Shown: positions 42,871-51,640 of the stretch, piece after piece
Layout of the letters: each line of letters begins with the position of its first letter
Position numbering within the stretch: position 1 is the first letter of the stretch
Origin: Azophilus sp965116165
GTDB lineage: Bacteria > Pseudomonadota > Gammaproteobacteria > Pseudomonadales > Azotimanducaceae
Direction: 5' to 3'
Assembly: GCA_965116165.1 (NCBI GenBank)
Contig: OZ220484.1
Location: 682,001-746,000, forward strand
DNA: 64,000 nucleotides
Notes under the pieces: model-generated
The model's input: the letters and a program-made list of their open reading frames with translations, nothing else
Databases searched by the model: none
What the model was told of the DNA's origin: nothing
Translations under genes and position numbers: made by a program

Positions 42871-44064
42871 CTAGCGCATCAACGGCGCAGTGGCCTCGGC
42901 AACCAAAGGCATGTTGTCGCCGTTTAGTCCCGCCAAGTTGATACGGCTGTCGTCCACCATATAAATGTGATGCTCGCCACGCAACCGCCGTACCCCGGCC
43001 GCATCGATGCCCAGCAGCGAGAACATGCCCCGCTGCCTGCGAATCCAGACGGTGTCAAGGTCGGGCCGCACATCCGCCACCGCCGCCGCGAATTGCTCGC
43101 GCATGCGCCGCAGACGCCCGGCCATGGTCGCCAGCTCCGCACGCCAGCGTTCGCGGAGTTGCGGATCCGTCAACACCCGCCCGACGATCAACCCCCCATG
43201 CGCCGGCGGCATGGAATACATGGATCGCGTAATCCGCGCCGCCTGGCTTTCCACCGCGCGACGAATCGAGGCATTGGCCGTTAGCCACAGCAGCGCTCCG
43301 GCACGCTCGCGGTACAGGCCGAAGTTTTTTGAACAGGATACGGCGACAAGCGCTTCCGGCAATTCCGCCAGCGCCGCCCGCAGGGGTGCCGCATCGGCAT
43401 CCAAATCAACACCCATGCCCAAATAGGCCACATCGAAAAACGGCACGAGATGGCGCCGCTTCAGGGTATCGAGAATGGCCCGCCACCCCACTTCATCCGG
43501 GTCGGCGCCGGTCGGATTGTGACAGGCGCTCTGCAACACGACCAGGCTGCCTTCGGGCGCGCGCTCCAAACAATCCCGCATGGATTCCAACCCAAGGCGG
43601 TGGCTCGACGGATCGTAATAGGGGTGGGTTTCAATCCTTAGGCCCGCACCGGAGATCAGATTGGAGTAATTGGCCCAGGTCGGGGTGCTCACATAGGCGG
43701 GCTTGCCGGGCTGTGCCAGGGCGAACACCTCCGCGCCGGCCCGTAGCGCGCCGCAACCACCCGGGGTTTGCATAATGCCGATGCGGTCGCCAAGCGCGGG
43801 CAATGCGGGCCCCACCACCAACTCGCGCATGGCATCGAGGAATTCCCGGGAACCCAGAACGGGAAGATAGGTCTTGCTTTCTCCCTCGCGGACGAGCGCC
43901 GCCTCGGCTTCGGCAACGGCCGCCATAACCGGCGTGCGGCCATGTTCGTCACGATAGACGCCGACCGTTAAATCAATCTTGTCGGTTGCCGGATCCGCCT
44001 GAAACGCGGCCATCAGACCGAGGATCGAATCGCTTGCAACCGTGCCCAATGTCGAGAATGCCAT
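42871..44064 (-). CDS. Aspartate/aromatic aminotransferase (class I, PLP)
   Basis: 397 residues. FQADPATDKIDLTVGVYRDE at the N-terminus, PTWANY, QSACHNPTGADP, PLP Lys246 in SCSKNFGLYRERAG, and the last conserved Arg region (RINLAGL). Swaps amino groups between aspartate or aromatic amino acids and 2-oxoglutarate. tyrB and aspC types cannot be told apart here. The ATG follows AAGG. Upstream is element B copy 5. Confidence 0.9.
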   Translation of the reverse strand: MAFSTLGTVASDSILGLMAAFQADPATDKIDLTVGVYRDEHGRTPVMAAVAEAEAALVREGESKTYLPVLGSREFLDAMRELVVGPALPALGDRIGIMQTPGGCGALRAGAEVFALAQPGKPAYVSTPTWANYSNLISGAGLRIETHPYYDPSSHRLGLESMRDCLERAPEGSLVVLQSACHNPTGADPDEVGWRAILDTLKRRHLVPFFDVAYLGMGVDLDADAAPLRAALAELPEALVAVSCSKNFGLYRERAGALLWLTANASIRRAVESQAARITRSMYSMPPAHGGLIVGRVLTDPQLRERWRAELATMAGRLRRMREQFAAAVADVRPDLDTVWIRRQRGMFSLLGIDAAGVRRLRGEHHIYMVDDSRINLAGLNGDNMPLVAEATAPLMR

Positions 44065-44082
44065 CTGTGCGCCTTGTTTTAG

Positions 44083-44188
44083 GGAACTCCTGATTAATTC
44101 CGTAGTCGGGGAATTATTTTTAATAATATCAATATCTTACGGGTTACGGGTAGATAAATGCCGCTCTATCGAATTGTTCAGACCTTCC
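44083..44188. mobile_element. Family B copy 5 with TTAG target duplication
   Basis: GGAACTCCTGATTAATTCC to AATTGTTCAGACCTTCC, flanked by TTAG on both sides (44079-44082 and 44189-44192). A non-palindromic duplication supports transposition with a YTAR-like target, as in IS5 relatives. Confidence 0.85.
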
Positions 44189-44239
44189 TTAGAACCCCAA
44201 ACGGCGGTGTCCGCCATGGGGGATCCATTTGCAACCCCA

Positions 44240-45667
44240 CTACTTGCCACTGTTGGCCAACGCTGTCTTAAAGCCGGAGTATCTCGGCTGGTCGATGGCG
44301 ATTTGATTGACCACGGTGGTTCGCAGATGTTCGGCAAGTCCGGGGTGGTCGAGGGGGATGTCGCCGTCGCGCAACCCGCGCACCAGGCGTCGGCGCAACT
44401 CGTCCAAGCCGGCTTCGACACCGAGCAGCGCCCTGAGTCGTGCCCATTCATTGGTCCGGTGTTCACCGCCGAGCAGTAGGTCGCGCCGCACGATATCCAG
44501 GGAGTTGCCGGCTACGCGAGCGAGGAAGTTGGTTCGACCGCTGGTTTCCGCCATGATGTTGCCACGCAAAAAATCGCGGACGCTGGCCAGCAATTCCTCG
44601 ATCCGGGGCATTTCCTCGGATGCTTCGGGGTCGGTGCCCCCAACCAACTCGACCGGGCCGGGAATGAGCAGATTGACGCAATCCACCTGGCATTCCGATG
44701 AGCGGCGGCCGATGGCGGGCCGCTCGACCGTTCGGTCCGGACCGGTCCGGTAGTGTTCCGCCATGCCAAGGCAACCCACCGCCCACCAAAAGGAGCCGTA
44801 TACCTCCCAGAACTTCAGCGCATCGCGATCAACCGGCATACCGGATACGGATTCGTAGCCCGCCAACAGATCATCGTAGTGGCCAAAGCCGCCCACCGGC
44901 AGGTCGCTGCGACCAAACCGCCAGGAATTGGTGCAGATCCAGCCGAGATCCCGCATGGGATCGCCAACATGGGCGACCTCCCAGTCGAGCACGGCAATGA
45001 CCCCGGTCGGGCAATCCGGGGAAACCATCAGGTTGCCGTTGCGGAAGTCATTATGCACCAGCGCGGGGGGCCCGGACGGGGGCAGATTGTCGAGCAACCA
45101 ACGCGCGGTGTAGTCGATCATGGGCTGCGGCGTTGCGAATGATCGATACCGTTCCCACTGCAATTCAACAACTTCCGCGGGCGCATACCGGGTAAGAATT
45201 CTGTCGAGCCCCGTGGCGGCCAAGTCGATCCCGTGTATTCGCGCGAGAATGCGACCGCATTCATAGGCCAGCTTCGGGCGTATCGCATCGAGTTTCGGCG
45301 AACGAACGATGCGGGCACCCAGGGTTTCGCCATCCAGCCATTCCATGAGAAACCCGTCGCCGAGCCCGTCGCCCGCTTCGAGAACATAGTACACCTCGGG
45401 TTCCGGAACCCCCGCCGCCTTCGCGGCGCGTATCAACAGCGCCTCACCGGGGAGCCCCGCGGTCTCTGTTGCCGTAAACGGCGCTTCGCCACCCGGTGCC
45501 CGACGCACGGCCAACAGCTTTTCAGCGTAGCCCGCACGGGCCCTGACACGATAGGTTTCCTGGCTCGCGCCACCGGAAAGCCGCTCCGCGGAAATCAGCC
45601 CCTCGCAACCGGGCACGCGGCGACGGATCACCGCATCGAGTTTGGCATTGAAATCCGAGTCGGTCAT
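44240..45667 (-). CDS. APH-family phosphotransferase fused to a DUF6285-like domain
   Basis: 475 residues from the ATG at 45667. N-terminal kinase-like fold: LSGGASQETYRV, LVHNDFRNGNLMV (catalytic loop) and VLDWEVAHVGDP (metal Asp). From about residue 360 the C-part (NFLARVAGNSLDIVRRDLLLGG, RLRALLG) looks like DUF6285. Relatives occur with acyl-CoA dehydrogenases and may phosphorylate hydroxyacyl compounds. Its start overlaps the Fic stop by four bases (ATGA), an unexpected coupling. The acyl-CoA dehydrogenase lies beyond the Fic gene. Confidence 0.85.
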   Translation of the reverse strand: MTDSDFNAKLDAVIRRRVPGCEGLISAERLSGGASQETYRVRARAGYAEKLLAVRRAPGGEAPFTATETAGLPGEALLIRAAKAAGVPEPEVYYVLEAGDGLGDGFLMEWLDGETLGARIVRSPKLDAIRPKLAYECGRILARIHGIDLAATGLDRILTRYAPAEVVELQWERYRSFATPQPMIDYTARWLLDNLPPSGPPALVHNDFRNGNLMVSPDCPTGVIAVLDWEVAHVGDPMRDLGWICTNSWRFGRSDLPVGGFGHYDDLLAGYESVSGMPVDRDALKFWEVYGSFWWAVGCLGMAEHYRTGPDRTVERPAIGRRSSECQVDCVNLLIPGPVELVGGTDPEASEEMPRIEELLASVRDFLRGNIMAETSGRTNFLARVAGNSLDIVRRDLLLGGEHRTNEWARLRALLGVEAGLDELRRRLVRGLRDGDIPLDHPGLAEHLRTTVVNQIAIDQPRYSGFKTALANSGK

Positions 45668-47067
45668 GGCTCTACGGGCAACTTCCAAGCGTCCCGCCAT
45701 GCCTTGAATTGCGACGGCCTTATCCGATAGCGTGCGAAATTGCCTTCATGAAGTCCCAGAATTTCATTTTCGGCGACCTCCCTAAATTGGTCCTGTTCAT
45801 CGGCCTTGATGTTCTTTCCGGCCCAGGCGGCGATGCGGGAGAGGGCTACTTTCTTGTCCAGCCGCTCAAGCACAATAGTCTGAACGATCTCACGCAAGGC
45901 TTCGCGATGCTTCAGGCGGAACGGGTCCGGCTCACCCAGTGATTGTCTGACCGCCGCGTAGCGCGATACAGAACGTTCATAAGCCCAGATGAAAACATCC
46001 CTGAGCAGATCGATCCGGTTCAGTTCGTACACGCCGAGCATTGCCTCCGCGTAGGTCTTGACCGGAACGTCGGAGAATGAGAGCGGCCCGAGGTTCGCCT
46101 TGATCAAAGGTATGTTCGCGGCGAGCCGCGAGACGCGCTTGTTCACGTCATCGAACGGCTGCAGGTACGGCAACTGCACCATAACGAAAAACGCCTGTTC
46201 GAACGGGTTTTCAATGGCCTCGGCAGTGGCCAGAATTTGATCTAGGCATTCTTCGATGAGTTGAGGCACCTCGAGCGGATAAAACGCCGATTGTTCTATG
46301 CCCACCGCGATCCGGCGCAGGCGGCCCGTCGCTTCCGGGTCGGCTAGAAGATTGTTCGCCAGCAGGGCATGCAGGTTCAGGATTGTGTGTCGGTTGAACC
46401 CGATCTCTTCCGCCGACCCCACAAGAAACTCAATTGCGTCCCTGTGGTTCAGGATCATTTGCGTTTCGAGTTGTTTTTTGCCTTCGGCCACTTCGCCGAA
46501 GTCAATCAGCCGCTTTGTATCGAGCAGCGAGTAGGTGTTCCCCTCCAGGCGGCTGGAGTTCCATGACAGATCGATAAGCAGTCGGTTCAGTATCTGCTTC
46601 GCGTATGTTCCGGCGGGTTGCCCCCCGGAGGTCGGGGTTCCGACCTCCCGCAGGCGCACACGTTCCCTTGCCGACAAATAGGCGGTGTCGTTCGGTCTGT
46701 AGGCATCAAGGAACGCACGCTGATAACCGACGGGCTTTCGGGCGTGGAGAGGCTTGCGGATCTGTTCCTGGACCCTAACCGCCTGCTTTGAGAGCGAAAC
46801 TTCGCCAGTGGGCCTCTCTTCGGATACTTCGGGAGCCTTTGTCTGGCGTTTGGCGACGGCGGGCATCAGATACTTGACCCAGCGCCTCTTGCCCTCTCTG
46901 GCCAGACGGCCTTCGTCAACAAGGTGCTTGAGGCGATACTGAAGCGTGCGGCGAACTATCTCCTCTTCCAGTTCATCCTGGATGTTCTGAATGGGGATGC
47001 CCCTGGGATGGGCGGACACCACCGCTTCAATGGCTTTCAATTTCTGCTCCGGTATGGGCTTTGCCAT
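45664..47067 (-). CDS. Fic-family protein with N-terminal HTH and altered active site
   Basis: 467 residues. An N-terminal winged-helix-like domain (residues 5-68), an inhibitory-helix motif SSRLEGN (171-177) and the Fic core. The active-site motif reads LQPFDDVNKR at 302-311: Gln303 (codon CAG) stands where AMP-transferring Fic proteins have His, while the rest of the motif is kept. Classical AMPylation is therefore doubtful. The C-terminus may hold another helical domain. Upstream are four TTGCGCATA motifs that suggest autoregulation. Overlaps the downstream phosphotransferase gene by four bases. Confidence 0.88.
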   Translation of the reverse strand: MAKPIPEQKLKAIEAVVSAHPRGIPIQNIQDELEEEIVRRTLQYRLKHLVDEGRLAREGKRRWVKYLMPAVAKRQTKAPEVSEERPTGEVSLSKQAVRVQEQIRKPLHARKPVGYQRAFLDAYRPNDTAYLSARERVRLREVGTPTSGGQPAGTYAKQILNRLLIDLSWNSSRLEGNTYSLLDTKRLIDFGEVAEGKKQLETQMILNHRDAIEFLVGSAEEIGFNRHTILNLHALLANNLLADPEATGRLRRIAVGIEQSAFYPLEVPQLIEECLDQILATAEAIENPFEQAFFVMVQLPYLQPFDDVNKRVSRLAANIPLIKANLGPLSFSDVPVKTYAEAMLGVYELNRIDLLRDVFIWAYERSVSRYAAVRQSLGEPDPFRLKHREALREIVQTIVLERLDKKVALSRIAAWAGKNIKADEQDQFREVAENEILGLHEGNFARYRIRPSQFKAWRDAWKLPVEP

Positions 47068-47078
47068 GTCACTCTATC

Positions 47079-47122
47079 TTGCGCATAGACGGTATGCGCA
47101 ATTAAAGCACATCTATGCGCAA
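47079..47122. promoter_or_regulatory. Probable operator: inverted and repeated TTGCGCATA motifs upstream of fic
   Basis: TTGCGCATA (47079-47087) and its perfect inverse (47093-47101) are separated by five bases, and another inverse copy is at 47114-47122. They lie 12-55 bases before the fic ATG. With a winged helix in the Fic N-terminus, self-repression is likely. A fourth copy is at 47252-47260 beyond element B. Confidence 0.7.
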
Positions 47123-47148
47123 GCATAATCCCTATGGCGAACTATTAA

Positions 47149-47247
47149 GGAACCTCTGATTAATCCTGTGGTCGGGGCATTCGATTCAATAAAATCAATA
47201 TCTTACGAGTATTTAATTGCTGCCCTATCGGATTGTTCAGATATTCC
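47149..47247. mobile_element. Family B copy 6 with TTAA duplication, inside the fic promoter region
   Basis: GGAACCTCTGATTAATCC to GGATTGTTCAGATATTCC, flanked by TTAA (47145-47148, 47248-47251). It separates three operator motifs from the fourth. Removing it restores CTATTAATTGCGCATAGG. Confidence 0.9.
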
Positions 47248-47251
47248 TTAA

Positions 47252-47260
47252 TTGCGCATA
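47252..47260. promoter_or_regulatory. Displaced fourth TTGCGCATA motif
   Basis: Same 9-base motif as the fic operator. It abuts the right target duplication of element B copy 6, so it was 27 bases from the third motif before the insertion. Confidence 0.6.
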
Positions 47261-47307
47261 GGCAGAAAATGCGGTTGAAAGGGACCGCGTTGCGCCCGCT
47301 CGAAGTA

Positions 47308-47316
47308 GATGGAGCA
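47308..47316. repeat. Partial family C hairpin arm after a stop codon
   Basis: On the minus strand the TAG of the acyl-CoA dehydrogenase gene is followed at once by TGCTCCATC, exactly as the TAG at 5128-5130 is. Only nine bases of the element remain. Confidence 0.4.
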
Positions 47317-48588
47317 CTAGCCTTCGCTCACCCCCTTCGGGGCGCGCTGCTTCATGTAGCCGAATAGGTACCCCGCCACGCGGCGCATTTGAATTTCCTC
47401 CGCGCCTTCGGTGATGCGATAGCGCCGGTGGTGCCGGTAGATGTGCTCAAACGGCTTGTGCCGGGAGTAGCCGAGCCCGCCGTGCACCTGCATCGCCCGG
47501 TCCGCGGCCTCGCAGCAAAGCCGGTTCGACCAATAATTGCACATGGATACCTTGTCGGACTGGGAGAAGGCACCGTGCCTGTCCATCAGCCAGGCGGTCT
47601 TGTGGATGAGCGCGCGCAGCATCTCGCATTGGGTCTGCAACTCCACCAGCGGGAACTGAATGCCCTGATTGATGGCAAGCGGCTTGCCGAACGGCTTGCG
47701 GTCCAGCGCGTATTGCACGGATTCATTGATGCAAAATTGGGCCGCGCCCAAGCTGGAAGCCGCCTGGCGGATGCGGTTCTCATTGAAAAAGTGTTGTACG
47801 ACCTGCAGGCCCCGGCCCTCCCCGCCAAAGACGGCGCTGTGCGGAACCCGCACGTCGGTAAGCGAGATGCGCCCGTGGTCGGTCGGCATGTTGAAGGTCC
47901 AGAGCATTTCCTCGATCTTGAAGCCGGACGCGTCCGTCGGGGTTAGGAAGGCGGTAATGCCCATGCCGTCGCCCGGCTTACCGCTGGTGCGCGCCATAAT
48001 CATGTCGTACTTGGCCTTGTGGATGCCGGTATTCCATGTCTTGGCGCCATTGATGACCCATTCGTCGCCATCCCGGTAGGCGGTGGTTTCCATGTGCGTC
48101 GCATCGGAACCGTGCTCGGGCTCGGTGATACCGAATGCAAAGCCGCGCCGACCCTCGGCGATGTCGTCAATCCACTCCGCCTTCTGCTCCTCGGTGCCGT
48201 AGATGCTCATCAGCAGCAGGCCGACATTGTTGCCGACAATGGAATGTTCCGTTTGCAAATCGTTATGCAGCCCCAGGCCCCTGACCGCCAAGTGCTCCCG
48301 AATAATCGCCATGTCCAGGTTGCCGCCGTCCTGGCCGCCGTACTCTTTCGGGGCCGCGTAGCGGTAGTGGCCGGCCGCGTCGGCCCGGCCCCGCGCTTCG
48401 GCGAGCAGCAGTTCCCAAGCCTCGTTGGGCAGCCCGCCCCGCTCCCAATCGGTGCGCGCGTCTTCCCGCCGATGGTCAAAAAAACGGATATTATCATCCC
48501 GCTCCTCAAGGGGCTTGATCTCCCGGTCGATGAAATCGTCCAGCTCATTGAGATAACTCGCCAAATTCGGGGGTATTTCAAAGTCCAT
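47317..48588 (-). CDS. Acyl-CoA dehydrogenase
   Basis: 423 residues from the ATG at 48588, preceded by AAAGGA. Family blocks: FGITEPEHGSD, WVINGAKTWNTG, NENRIRQAASSLG, AMQVHGGLGYSRHKPFEHIYR and ITEGAEEIQMRRVAG. FAD-linked alpha,beta-dehydrogenation of an acyl-CoA; the chain or substrate class is unknown. It may work with the APH-like protein, a pairing known from other bacteria. It lies 161 bases after nuoN, transcribed in the same direction. Confidence 0.92.
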   Translation of the reverse strand: MDFEIPPNLASYLNELDDFIDREIKPLEERDDNIRFFDHRREDARTDWERGGLPNEAWELLLAEARGRADAAGHYRYAAPKEYGGQDGGNLDMAIIREHLAVRGLGLHNDLQTEHSIVGNNVGLLLMSIYGTEEQKAEWIDDIAEGRRGFAFGITEPEHGSDATHMETTAYRDGDEWVINGAKTWNTGIHKAKYDMIMARTSGKPGDGMGITAFLTPTDASGFKIEEMLWTFNMPTDHGRISLTDVRVPHSAVFGGEGRGLQVVQHFFNENRIRQAASSLGAAQFCINESVQYALDRKPFGKPLAINQGIQFPLVELQTQCEMLRALIHKTAWLMDRHGAFSQSDKVSMCNYWSNRLCCEAADRAMQVHGGLGYSRHKPFEHIYRHHRRYRITEGAEEIQMRRVAGYLFGYMKQRAPKGVSEG

Positions 48589-48749
48589 GGTCCTTTCCTC
48601 GTCTTTCTCCTTGCCAAAACCCAGCTCGCATTCGATCGCCCATTCGTGCCATGCAATCCGCAACCGGCGCCATGCGCCCGATCAGGCAACCCACCGCACG
48701 GTCGGCCCGGCCGGCGAGCACGACGCGGGTGGCGCCCGCTTGAAGATCG

Positions 48750-50201
48750 CTATGATCCCAAACCGTTGATCAGTCCGCGGACCAGGTCGATCAACGGCGC
48801 CGGATAGACGCCTATCGCAATAACCAACAAGGCCAGCACCGCCGTGATGACCGTACCGCCCCACGAGCCTCCGAACACCGCCTGGCCCCGCTGCCGCGCC
48901 GTCATGGCAAAAACGATCTTCAGGTAGTAGTAGATGGAAATCGCGCTGCCGATGATCATCGCCCAAATCAGGCCCCAAAGCGCACCCTCGACACCGGCCG
49001 CGAACAGATAGAATTTGGCGATAAAACCGGCGGTGAGCGGAATGCCCGCGAGCGACAACAGGGCGACGGTCAGCACGGAGGCCAGGACGGGCCGACGCCA
49101 AAACAGACCGTTGAACTCGTGAACCAACTCCAGATCCCCGGTGCGATTCGCCGGGGTCAATTCCGTGATAACCCCGAAGGCGGCGAGTGTCATCGCCAGG
49201 TATCCGGCGAGAAAGACCAGCGAGGTTTCCACCGCCATATCGTGTTCGGAGAGCGCGGCAACCGCCAACAGGCCGATCATCAGGTAACCCAAATGGGCGA
49301 TCGACGAATAGGCGAGGATGCGCTTGACGCTCTCCTGCAAGAGCGCGAGCAGGTTGCCGCCGATCATGGATAGAAACCCCATAGCGGCGATTATGGTGAA
49401 TACGGCACCGTTGTCGAGCATGTTCGTTTCGAATGCGAAGCGCAGCAGCACCGCGAACACCGCCGCCTTGGAAACGGTTGCGAGATAGGCGGTCACCGGC
49501 GCCGGCGCACCCTGGTAGACATCGGGCGTCCACATGTGGAAGGGAATCAGGGAGAGCTTAAAGGCAAGGCCAGCCACCAATATGGCCTGCCCGGCCGCGA
49601 GCCACAGGTCGGAGCGGTCGCCGGTGCTCGAAAATTCGGCCATTTCATCAAAGAGCATGGTGCCGCCGGCATGGTAAACCAAAGCCATGCCGAACAGCAT
49701 GGTGGTCGAGCCGACGCCGGAGAGAACCAGATATTTTGCGGCGGCTTCGATCGGTGGATGGTCCTCCTCGGGATAGGCGATCAGCGCGTACAGCGAAATG
49801 GAAACAATCTCGACGCCAAGCAGCAGTGTTGCGAAATGCTGCGCGCCGACCAGCGCCATGGCGCCCAGGGTCGCCAGCGCCAACAGCAGATAATATTCCT
49901 CATGGCGCCCTTTGCGGCCTTCCAGATAACGGTGGGAAACAATGGCGGTAACCGATGCGGCAATCAGTATCAGCGCATCGAAGAAGGCCGCAAAGCCGTC
50001 GAATACAAAGAGCGGCGTTACCTCCCGGGACACCGTCTCCATGGCCGGGAAGAGCGCGTAGAAGGCGGCGGCGAAGGCGGCAACGGTGAGCAGCATGGCG
50101 AGGCGGTGATTGCGCCAAAACGAAATCACCAGCACGAGCAGCAAGATACCCGCCGTGAGGGTGATATGGGGCGCGAGCGCCAGGAAATCGACCGAACTCA
50201 T
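48750..50201 (-). CDS. nuoN: NADH-quinone oxidoreductase subunit N
   Basis: 483 residues, 14 predicted membrane helices of the antiporter-like type, with the broken-helix Lys/Glu region (LAGLAFKLSLIPFHMWTPDVYQGAP). Proton-pumping membrane arm of complex I. The ATG at 50201 overlaps the nuoM stop (ATGA). Last gene of the operon; no terminator hairpin with a T-run is seen after it. Confidence 0.96.
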   Translation of the reverse strand: MSSVDFLALAPHITLTAGILLLVLVISFWRNHRLAMLLTVAAFAAAFYALFPAMETVSREVTPLFVFDGFAAFFDALILIAASVTAIVSHRYLEGRKGRHEEYYLLLALATLGAMALVGAQHFATLLLGVEIVSISLYALIAYPEEDHPPIEAAAKYLVLSGVGSTTMLFGMALVYHAGGTMLFDEMAEFSSTGDRSDLWLAAGQAILVAGLAFKLSLIPFHMWTPDVYQGAPAPVTAYLATVSKAAVFAVLLRFAFETNMLDNGAVFTIIAAMGFLSMIGGNLLALLQESVKRILAYSSIAHLGYLMIGLLAVAALSEHDMAVETSLVFLAGYLAMTLAAFGVITELTPANRTGDLELVHEFNGLFWRRPVLASVLTVALLSLAGIPLTAGFIAKFYLFAAGVEGALWGLIWAMIIGSAISIYYYLKIVFAMTARQRGQAVFGGSWGGTVITAVLALLVIAIGVYPAPLIDLVRGLINGLGS

Positions 50202-51640
50202 GGCAACAGCAACAGACCCATACCCAACAGAACGGGCCGCGACAGGCCGAGAAGCGTCTCCGGATACAGGCCCAGCCAAACGAGCGCCAGCATCATCAAG
50301 ATCATGACGCTCATCTCCCGGAAGCCGAAATCCACCATGGCGGCGACATCGGGGTTGGGCGTACCCTGGAAGGAGCGCTGCATCAGCGCCAGTGAATAGA
50401 CCGCGGCCACCACAATACCCACCGCGGCGGCAATGGTGAGCGGAGCATTGACTTGGAAAGCGCCGATCAACACCAGGAATTCGCCGACGAAATTACCCAG
50501 GCCCGGCATACCGAGCGAGGCGACCACAAAAAACATCGCAACGGCGCCCATGCGCGGCGCGCGCACCCAAAGCCCGCCCATCCGGTCCATCTCCCGGGTG
50601 TGCAACCGCTGCTGTAGAGCCCCGGCCATCATAAAGAGCGCCGCCGTGGAGAAGCCATGCGCCACCATTTGCGCCACCGCGCCCTGCACCGCCACATGGT
50701 TCCAGGCAAATACGCCGAGCAGCACGAAACCCATGTGGCTGATGCTGCTGTAGGCGACCAGCCGTTTGAAATCCGACTGACCGTAGGCGAGATAGCCGCC
50801 ATAAAGCACACTCACCGCGCCCAGCAGCATGGCCGGCTCGCGGAAATCGAGCGCCGCCTCGGGAAACAGCGGCACAACGAAGCGCAACAGTCCATAGGCG
50901 CCGGTTTTAAGCAATATCCCGGCGAGCAGCACACTGCCCGCGGTCGGCGCCTGGGTGTGCGCATCCGGCAACCAGGTGTGAAACGGCACCCCCGGCAGCT
51001 TCACCACAAAGGCGACAAAGAACCCCAGCATGAGCAAAAAGGCGATGTCGGGGTCGAGGGTCGCCTGCAACAACGCCTGGTAGCTGAATGTCAGGACGCC
51101 GGTCTCCGCGTAGTTGAAGTAAACCAGGGCCAGGATCGCGAACAACATCAACAGGCCGCTAACCTGGGTAAACAGGAAGAACTTCATCGCCGCATAGGCG
51201 CGCGCCTCGTGGCCCCAAATGGCAATAAGGAAGTACATGGGCACCAGCATGACCTCCCAAAAGACGAAGAAGAGGAAGAGGTCGAGCGCCGCGAACACGC
51301 CGACGACGCCGGCGAGCGTCCACAGCAGGTTGAATTGGAAGAAACCCTGATTGCGCTCAATCTCGTTCCAGGACGAGACGATGGCCACGATGCCGAGAAA
51401 GAGGTTGAGGGCAACCAGCGCGTAGCTTAGGCCGTCAACGGCCAAAATCACCTCGATGCCGAAACGGGGAATCCAGGCAGCCCGCTCAACGGTGCCGACC
51501 GGTATGCTCCACAGCAACACGAAGGTCGCCAGAATAACGCCGAGCGCCACCCAACGCGGGGCATGCCGGTGGAGGCGTTCCGCAATGCCGGCGACGGCCC
51601 CACCGGCCAGCAACAACAGAATGAGCCAGAGGATCGTCAC
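50198..51640 (-). CDS. nuoM: NADH-quinone oxidoreductase subunit M
   Basis: 480 residues, antiporter-like membrane subunit (VKLPGVPFHTWLPDAHTQAPTAGSV, SHMGFVLLG). GTG start at 51640 overlapping the nuoL stop (GTGA). Proton channel of complex I. Confidence 0.96.
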   Translation of the reverse strand: MTILWLILLLLAGGAVAGIAERLHRHAPRWVALGVILATFVLLWSIPVGTVERAAWIPRFGIEVILAVDGLSYALVALNLFLGIVAIVSSWNEIERNQGFFQFNLLWTLAGVVGVFAALDLFLFFVFWEVMLVPMYFLIAIWGHEARAYAAMKFFLFTQVSGLLMLFAILALVYFNYAETGVLTFSYQALLQATLDPDIAFLLMLGFFVAFVVKLPGVPFHTWLPDAHTQAPTAGSVLLAGILLKTGAYGLLRFVVPLFPEAALDFREPAMLLGAVSVLYGGYLAYGQSDFKRLVAYSSISHMGFVLLGVFAWNHVAVQGAVAQMVAHGFSTAALFMMAGALQQRLHTREMDRMGGLWVRAPRMGAVAMFFVVASLGMPGLGNFVGEFLVLIGAFQVNAPLTIAAAVGIVVAAVYSLALMQRSFQGTPNPDVAAMVDFGFREMSVMILMMLALVWLGLYPETLLGLSRPVLLGMGLLLLP

